A program made the position numbers and the translations under genes. Below are positions 6,892-10,426 of a DNA stretch of 10,426 nt, piece after piece. This DNA comes from Clostridia bacterium. GTDB taxonomy: Bacteria; Bacillota_A; Clostridia; Oscillospirales; Acutalibacteraceae. The stretch lies in contig JAFPAK010000279.1 in the NCBI GenBank assembly GCA_017390825.1, positions 1 to 10,426 on the forward strand, read 5' to 3'. The notes under the pieces were generated by a model. It made no database searches, was not told where the DNA came from, and worked only from the letters and a program-made list of their open reading frames with translations. Numbering within the stretch: position 1 is the first letter of the stretch; each line of letters begins with the position of its first letter.

Positions 6892-8295
6892 TCAGTTGAT
6901 TTTACCTTTTAATATCCATGAGTTTCCTTCTGTAATTGTAACATCCAAAAACTTACCTATCAACGAATCGTCACCGCTAAGTTCAACAATATGATTCGTA
7001 TATGTTCTTGCATATACATATCCTTCTGTGCGCGACGGCTCCTCCACAAGCACTCTGAAGGTCTTGCCGACCTGTTCATCGCACACTTCAAAGGATATCT
7101 TTTCCTGAACCTTAAGCAGTTCATCAAACCACTTACCCTTTTCTTTTCGGGTAGCGACATCCTCCATTTTTGCCGCAGGAGTACCATTTCGTTTGGAATA
7201 GATAAAAGTATATAATGACTGATAGCGAACCTCCTTGATAAGGCTGACAGTTTCGCAGAACTCCTCATAGGTTTCTCCGGGAAATCCAACAATTATGTCG
7301 GATGTCAGCATTATTTCAGGCATAAGTTCTTTTGCCCTTTTGATAAGTGACAAATATTTTTCTCTTGTATATTTGCGGTTCATTGCTTTAAGTACTCTGT
7401 CAGATCCGCACTGTACCGGTAAATGGAGATGCTTTTCAACCTTTTCACACTCACTCATCGCAATTAGCAGTTCTTCAGTACAGTCTTTAGGATGCGATGT
7501 CATGAACCTCAGTATAAATTCGCCCTCAACCGCATTGCATCTGCGTAAAAGCTCTGCAAATGATATGCCGCCGTCGTAAGAATTCACATTCTGACCGAGC
7601 AAGGTAATATTTTTAATACCGCTTGCAACCATTTTTTTAAGGTCGGCGATAATATTTTCAGGGCTTCTGCTACGCTCTCTGCCACGTACATACGGCACGA
7701 TACAGTATGTGCAGAAATTGTTGCATCCATACATTACAGGAAGCCAACCACATACACCGCCATCATTAACAGTAGGAACTCCCTCGGCTATTGATTCGTC
7801 TGTTTCTTTTATATCAAACACTCTTCTGTTTCCACTCAAAACGGTGTACAGCATCTGCGGCAATTTATGCAGACAGAAGGTACCGAAGACAAGATCAACA
7901 TGAGGAAAGCTCTTTTTTATTTTGTCTGTAATATGCTCTTGCTGAGTCATACATCCGCACACTGCAACGATACCGTCAGGTCGACGACGCTTAAAATGCT
8001 TAAGTGCACCAATGTTTCCGAATACTCTGTCTTCTGCATGTTCACGCACGGCGCAGGTGTTAAATATGATGATATCCGCCTCATCCTCATTCTCGGTAAA
8101 GGTATATCCCATCTCAGCCAGCATACCCTTGATACGCTGACCGTCTGCCACATTCTGCTGACAACCAAAGGTACGAACGAGTGCACACGGTGCGCCGTAG
8201 CGGCTCTCGCTCAATATTTTAACCCTATTTGCATAATCATTTTGTACCGCCATCTCTTCTGAAGACACGGTTTTATTTACATTGCAACTACTCAT
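6892..8295 (-). CDS. miaB: tRNA-2-methylthio-N6-dimethylallyladenosine synthase MiaB
   Basis: MiaB is a radical SAM enzyme that adds a methylthio group at C2 of i6A37 in tRNA, completing the modification begun by MiaA. The N-terminal domain has the three auxiliary cluster ligands Cys45 (FGCQQN), Cys81 (NTCAVRE) and Cys115 (CGCMTQ). The radical SAM motif is CNNFCTYC (Cys191, Cys195, Cys198). Further family marks are RGRERSR (204-210), LLGQNVNSY (232-240), MTSHPKD (265-271), HLPVQCGSDRVLKAMNR (291-307) and GFPGETYEEF (337-346); a TRAM RNA-binding domain fills about 404-465. The usual HLPVQSGS is HLPVQCGS. The NTCAVRE and GCQQN forms favour MiaB over MtaB or RimO. Length (467) is normal. The ATG has AGGAG five bases upstream. 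It is 15 bases after lepA and 14 before the YlbF-like gene. Confidence 0.97.
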   Translation of the reverse strand: MSSCNVNKTVSSEEMAVQNDYANRVKILSESRYGAPCALVRTFGCQQNVADGQRIKGMLAEMGYTFTENEDEADIIIFNTCAVREHAEDRVFGNIGALKHFKRRRPDGIVAVCGCMTQQEHITDKIKKSFPHVDLVFGTFCLHKLPQMLYTVLSGNRRVFDIKETDESIAEGVPTVNDGGVCGWLPVMYGCNNFCTYCIVPYVRGRERSRSPENIIADLKKMVASGIKNITLLGQNVNSYDGGISFAELLRRCNAVEGEFILRFMTSHPKDCTEELLIAMSECEKVEKHLHLPVQCGSDRVLKAMNRKYTREKYLSLIKRAKELMPEIMLTSDIIVGFPGETYEEFCETVSLIKEVRYQSLYTFIYSKRNGTPAAKMEDVATRKEKGKWFDELLKVQEKISFEVCDEQVGKTFRVLVEEPSRTEGYVYARTYTNHIVELSGDDSLIGKFLDVTITEGNSWILKGKIN

Positions 8296-8310
8296 GAATT
8301 CTCCTAAAAT

Positions 8311-10119
8311 TTACTCATCAAGCTTAAGCACCGCCATAAATGCCTCCTGCGGTACTTCTACGCTACCAAGCTGTCGCATACGCTTTTTACCCTCTTTTTG
8401 CTTTTCAAGCAGCTTTTTCTTACGGGTAATGTCACCTCCGTAGCATTTGGCCAGAACATCCTTACGCATTGCGCGTACGGTTTCTCTCGCAATTACCTTG
8501 CCGCCAACAGCAACCTGAACAGGTATTTCAAACAGTTGTCTCGGAATATGTTCTTTCAGCTTTTCTGCAATTCTTCTTGCCCTTGTATATGAATTATCCG
8601 CATGAACAATGAAAGAAAGTGCATCTACTATTTCGCCATTGAGCATAACATCGAGTTTAACCAGATTTGAACGTCGGTATTCCTTGGGTTCATAATCATA
8701 TGAGGCATAACCTCTTGTGCGTGATTTTAAAGCATCGAAAAAGTCATATACTATTTCGTTTAAAGGCAGCTCGTAATGAATATCAACTCGTTCAGTTGTT
8801 ACATACTGCATATCGATATAAACGCCTCTGCGTTCCTGACAAAGCTCCATTATTGAGCCTACAAAATCATTAGGGCTGTAAATATGCACATCGCAGATCG
8901 GCTCCTCTTGCGACATAATAAGTGCCGGATCGGGATAGTTTGTGGGATTGGAGATCTCAACTGTTTCACCACTTGCAAGATTTATCTTATATACAACGCT
9001 CGGCGCTGTTGTGACAAGATCGAGATTATACTCGCGTTCAAGTCGCTCCTGAATTATCTCCATGTGAAGAAGTCCTAAAAATCCGCAGCGGAAACCAAAT
9101 CCCAAAGCTGATGAAGTTTCTGCCTCAAAATCAAGCGAAGCATCATTAAGCTGCAGCTTTTCAAGTGCCTCACGAAGATCTGTATACTGCGCTCCGTCGG
9201 CCGGATATATACCGCAGAATACCACAGGATTTACCTTGCGGTAACCGGGAAGCATTTCGGCAGCAGGTCTGTCAGATGCAGTGATAGTATCACCTACCCT
9301 CGCATCGGCAACATTTTTGATAGATGCAGCAATATATCCAACCTCGCCAGAACGAAGCTCGTCACAAGGCTCCATATATGTAGCCCGTTTTCTGCCTATC
9401 TCAACGATATCGAATTCAGCACCGGTTGACATCATCTTTATCTTCATTCCCTGCTTAGCAACGCCTTCAACAACTCGGAAAAAGACGATAACGCCCTTAT
9501 ACGGATCATAATAGGAATCAAATATCAAAGCTTTGAGCGGTGCATCATCATTAACCGTCGGCGGTGTGATGCCTGTTACGATGGTTTCAAGCACCTGCTC
9601 AACATTGATGCCGTTTTTTGCAGATATCTGCGGTGCAGAATGAGCTTCAATTCCGATAACATCTTCAATTTCCTCTGCAGTACGGTCGGGATCTGCACTT
9701 GGCAGGTCGATTTTATTGATTACTGGTAGTATTTCAAGATCATGATCTAGTGCAAGATAAGTGTTTGCAAGCGTTTGCGCTTCAATTCCCTGTGAAGCGT
9801 CAACAACAAGCAGTGCCCCCTCGCAAGCCGCTAGAGAACGGGAAACCTCATAGTTAAAGTCTACATGACCTGGAGTATCGATAAGATTAAGCTCATAGCG
9901 CTCGCCGTCAGCAGCATCGTAATAAAGCGTTACTGCATGAGCCTTTATCGTAATACCGCGCTCACGCTCAAGATCCATGCTGTCAAGCAGCTGTTCTGTC
10001 ATATCACGTTGTGCTACCGATTGGGTCAATTCAAGCAAACGGTCTGCAAGTGTTGATTTACCGTGATCAATATGTGCAATTATGCAAAAGTTTCTGATAT
10101 TTTCAGGCTTTATTTGCAT
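8311..10119 (-). CDS. lepA: Elongation factor 4 (LepA) GTPase
   Basis: LepA/EF4 is a ribosome-associated translational GTPase related to EF-G, reported to affect translocation, initiation and ribosome assembly; it acts in the cytoplasm and at the membrane. The G domain shows AHIDHGKS (15-22), RGITIKA (54-60), DTPGH (81-85), NKID (135-138) and SAK (166-168), so it should be an active GTPase. EF-G-like domains follow, including [15 protein letters not shown] in the middle. The LepA-specific C-terminal domain carries [20 protein letters not shown] and the ending [14 protein letters not shown], which separates it from EF-G and TypA. At 602 residues it is full length. The ATG at 10117-10119 has AGAGGT (10125-10130) five bases upstream. 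It is the first gene of the leftward operon, with a leader of about 34 bases from the predicted promoter. Confidence 0.98.
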   Translation of the reverse strand: MQIKPENIRNFCIIAHIDHGKSTLADRLLELTQSVAQRDMTEQLLDSMDLERERGITIKAHAVTLYYDAADGERYELNLIDTPGHVDFNYEVSRSLAACEGALLVVDASQGIEAQTLANTYLALDHDLEILPVINKIDLPSADPDRTAEEIEDVIGIEAHSAPQISAKNGINVEQVLETIVTGITPPTVNDDAPLKALIFDSYYDPYKGVIVFFRVVEGVAKQGMKIKMMSTGAEFDIVEIGRKRATYMEPCDELRSGEVGYIAASIKNVADARVGDTITASDRPAAEMLPGYRKVNPVVFCGIYPADGAQYTDLREALEKLQLNDASLDFEAETSSALGFGFRCGFLGLLHMEIIQERLEREYNLDLVTTAPSVVYKINLASGETVEISNPTNYPDPALIMSQEEPICDVHIYSPNDFVGSIMELCQERRGVYIDMQYVTTERVDIHYELPLNEIVYDFFDALKSRTRGYASYDYEPKEYRRSNLVKLDVMLNGEIVDALSFIVHADNSYTRARRIAEKLKEHIPRQLFEIPVQVAVGGKVIARETVRAMRKDVLAKCYGGDITRKKKLLEKQKEGKKRMRQLGSVEVPQEAFMAVLKLDE

Positions 10120-10159
10120 TGTGTACCTCTTTCATAAGTTAATGTTCATTATCTTATGG

Positions 10160-10188
10160 ATTATATCATAAATTTAAGTATATATCAA
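10160..10188 (-). promoter_or_regulatory. Sigma-A-type promoter of the lepA operon
   Basis: On the minus strand TTGATA (10183-10188) is followed by a 17-base spacer and TATAAT (10160-10165), with TG one base before the -10 (extended -10, TGA TATAAT). The -10 is a perfect consensus and the -35 matches 5/6. Predicted start of transcription is near 10153. The flank beyond the -35 (about 10189-10212) is almost all A/T and could act as an UP element. It is the only good promoter upstream of the seven-gene run. Confidence 0.82.
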
Positions 10189-10237
10189 TATTTAAAAAGT
10201 GAATTTTAAAAAAATTAATATTATCAAACCATAACAG

Positions 10238-10266
10238 TTGTTTTTTTTATTAAACCGTGGTACAAT
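10238..10266 (+). promoter_or_regulatory. Sigma-A-type promoter of the divergent rightward gene
   Basis: On the plus strand TTGTTT (10238-10243), a 17-base spacer and TACAAT (10261-10266) lie before the partial gene at 10301, with TGG directly before the -10 (extended -10). The spacer contains most of a run of eight T (10241-10248). The predicted transcript would start near 10273, giving a leader of about 28 bases. It does not overlap the lepA promoter: about 49 AT-rich bases separate the two -35 boxes. Confidence 0.8.
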
Positions 10267-10300
10267 AATTTAAATTTATAAATGAAAATGGGGTATTTTT

Positions 10301-10426
10301 TTGACAAATGAAACCTTTCGTTCCGGTGTTGAGCCGGGAGGTCTTTCAACATATGACGAAATAAAAATTCTTATCTGCGTTCTGCTAGACTGTTCGGATA
10401 TACCGTTGAGCTCTGACAGTATCTGC
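10301..10426 (+). CDS. Probable DUF4364-family protein, 5' part only
   Basis: Forty-two codons run from a TTG at 10301 to the window edge. The protein begins TNETFRSGVEPGGLSTYDE and continues with IKILICVLLDCSDIPLSSDS. The SGVEPGGL then EIKILICxxL pattern followed by a short polar turn with a conserved Pro-Leu is what I associate with DUF4364 proteins of Clostridia, predicted to begin with a winged-helix-like domain of unknown role. This is recognition by pattern only. TTG is chosen because TGGGGT (10289-10294), one mismatch from GGAGGT, lies six bases upstream and a stop occurs in frame at 10283; the ATG at 10308 is in another frame and soon stops. It is transcribed away from lepA from its own promoter and is unlikely to belong to the same operon. 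Confidence 0.58.
   Translation, partial: MTNETFRSGVEPGGLSTYDEIKILICVLLDCSDIPLSSDSIC

Noticed and set aside
10103..10135. Ten-codon upstream open frame overlapping the lepA start
   Set aside because: It begins at an ATG at 10133-10135 and ends inside lepA out of frame, but has no Shine-Dalgarno, and its bases include the lepA ribosome binding site. Chance is the better reading.
10189..10224. Imperfect inverted repeat AATATTT ... TAATATT between the divergent promoters
   Set aside because: It is short, imperfect and made only of A and T in an A/T-rich stretch, so such matches are expected by chance; it is not a convincing operator or terminator.
10301..10306. Perfect TTGACA -35 hexamer at the start of the rightward gene
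   Set aside because: No -10-like hexamer lies 16-18 bases downstream (about 10323-10330 reads CG-rich), and the bases are the first codons of the reading frame.
10308..10364. ATG at 10308 as start of the rightward gene
   Set aside because: This frame stops after 18 codons, while the TTG frame stays open to the window end and gives a recognisable N-terminus.
1..10426. Mobile elements, CRISPR arrays, tRNA/rRNA genes, riboswitches or an undescribed defence or biosynthetic system
   Set aside because: Nearly all bases are taken up by known housekeeping genes; no direct-repeat array, transposase, integrase, attachment site or structured leader was seen, and no gene is frameshifted or truncated within the window.

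Overview
The window is an ordinary, densely packed housekeeping region from a low-to-moderate GC Firmicute. It most resembles a gut Clostridia member of the Ruminococcus/Oscillospirales type. The grounds are: a MutL with the endonuclease motif (no MutH-type system), a YlbF/YmcA-family gene between miaB and mutS, a clostridial-type short HlyD-like protein, and a partial gene that looks like the clostridial DUF4364 family. The genus-level placement is inference from protein style and gene order.

Layout: seven genes run leftward (minus strand) from a promoter near 10160-10188. In transcription order they are lepA (EF4 GTPase), miaB (tRNA methylthiotransferase), a small Cys-rich YlbF/YmcA-family protein, mutS, mutL, miaA (tRNA dimethylallyltransferase) and a membrane-anchored HlyD-like protein that runs off the left edge. 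Intergenic gaps are 15, 14, 34, 18, -4 (overlap) and 7 bases, with no terminator seen between genes, so a single long operon is likely. A divergent plus-strand gene starts at 10301 and leaves the window at the right edge. The longest gene-free stretch is 10120-10300 (181 bases); it holds two back-to-back extended -10 promoters.

How the genes fit together: mutS and mutL are the core of methyl-independent mismatch repair. miaA makes i6A37 on UNN-decoding tRNAs and miaB converts it to ms2i6A37, so both steps of one tRNA modification are in one unit. lepA acts on translating ribosomes. The YlbF/YmcA-like protein corresponds by position to Bacillus subtilis YmcA (RicA), which lies between miaB (ymcB) and mutS there and works in an Fe-S-containing complex that modulates RNase Y. 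The HlyD-like gene is coupled to the end of miaA.

I found no mobile element, CRISPR array, RNA gene or defence-type cassette, and no credible new system. The points worth a second look are small: the Cys-rich tail of the YlbF-like protein, a possible private mutS promoter with a downstream start codon, a Shine-Dalgarno made of the last two codons of miaA, homopolymer runs in the repair genes, and heavy use of GTG/TTG starts (four of eight genes).
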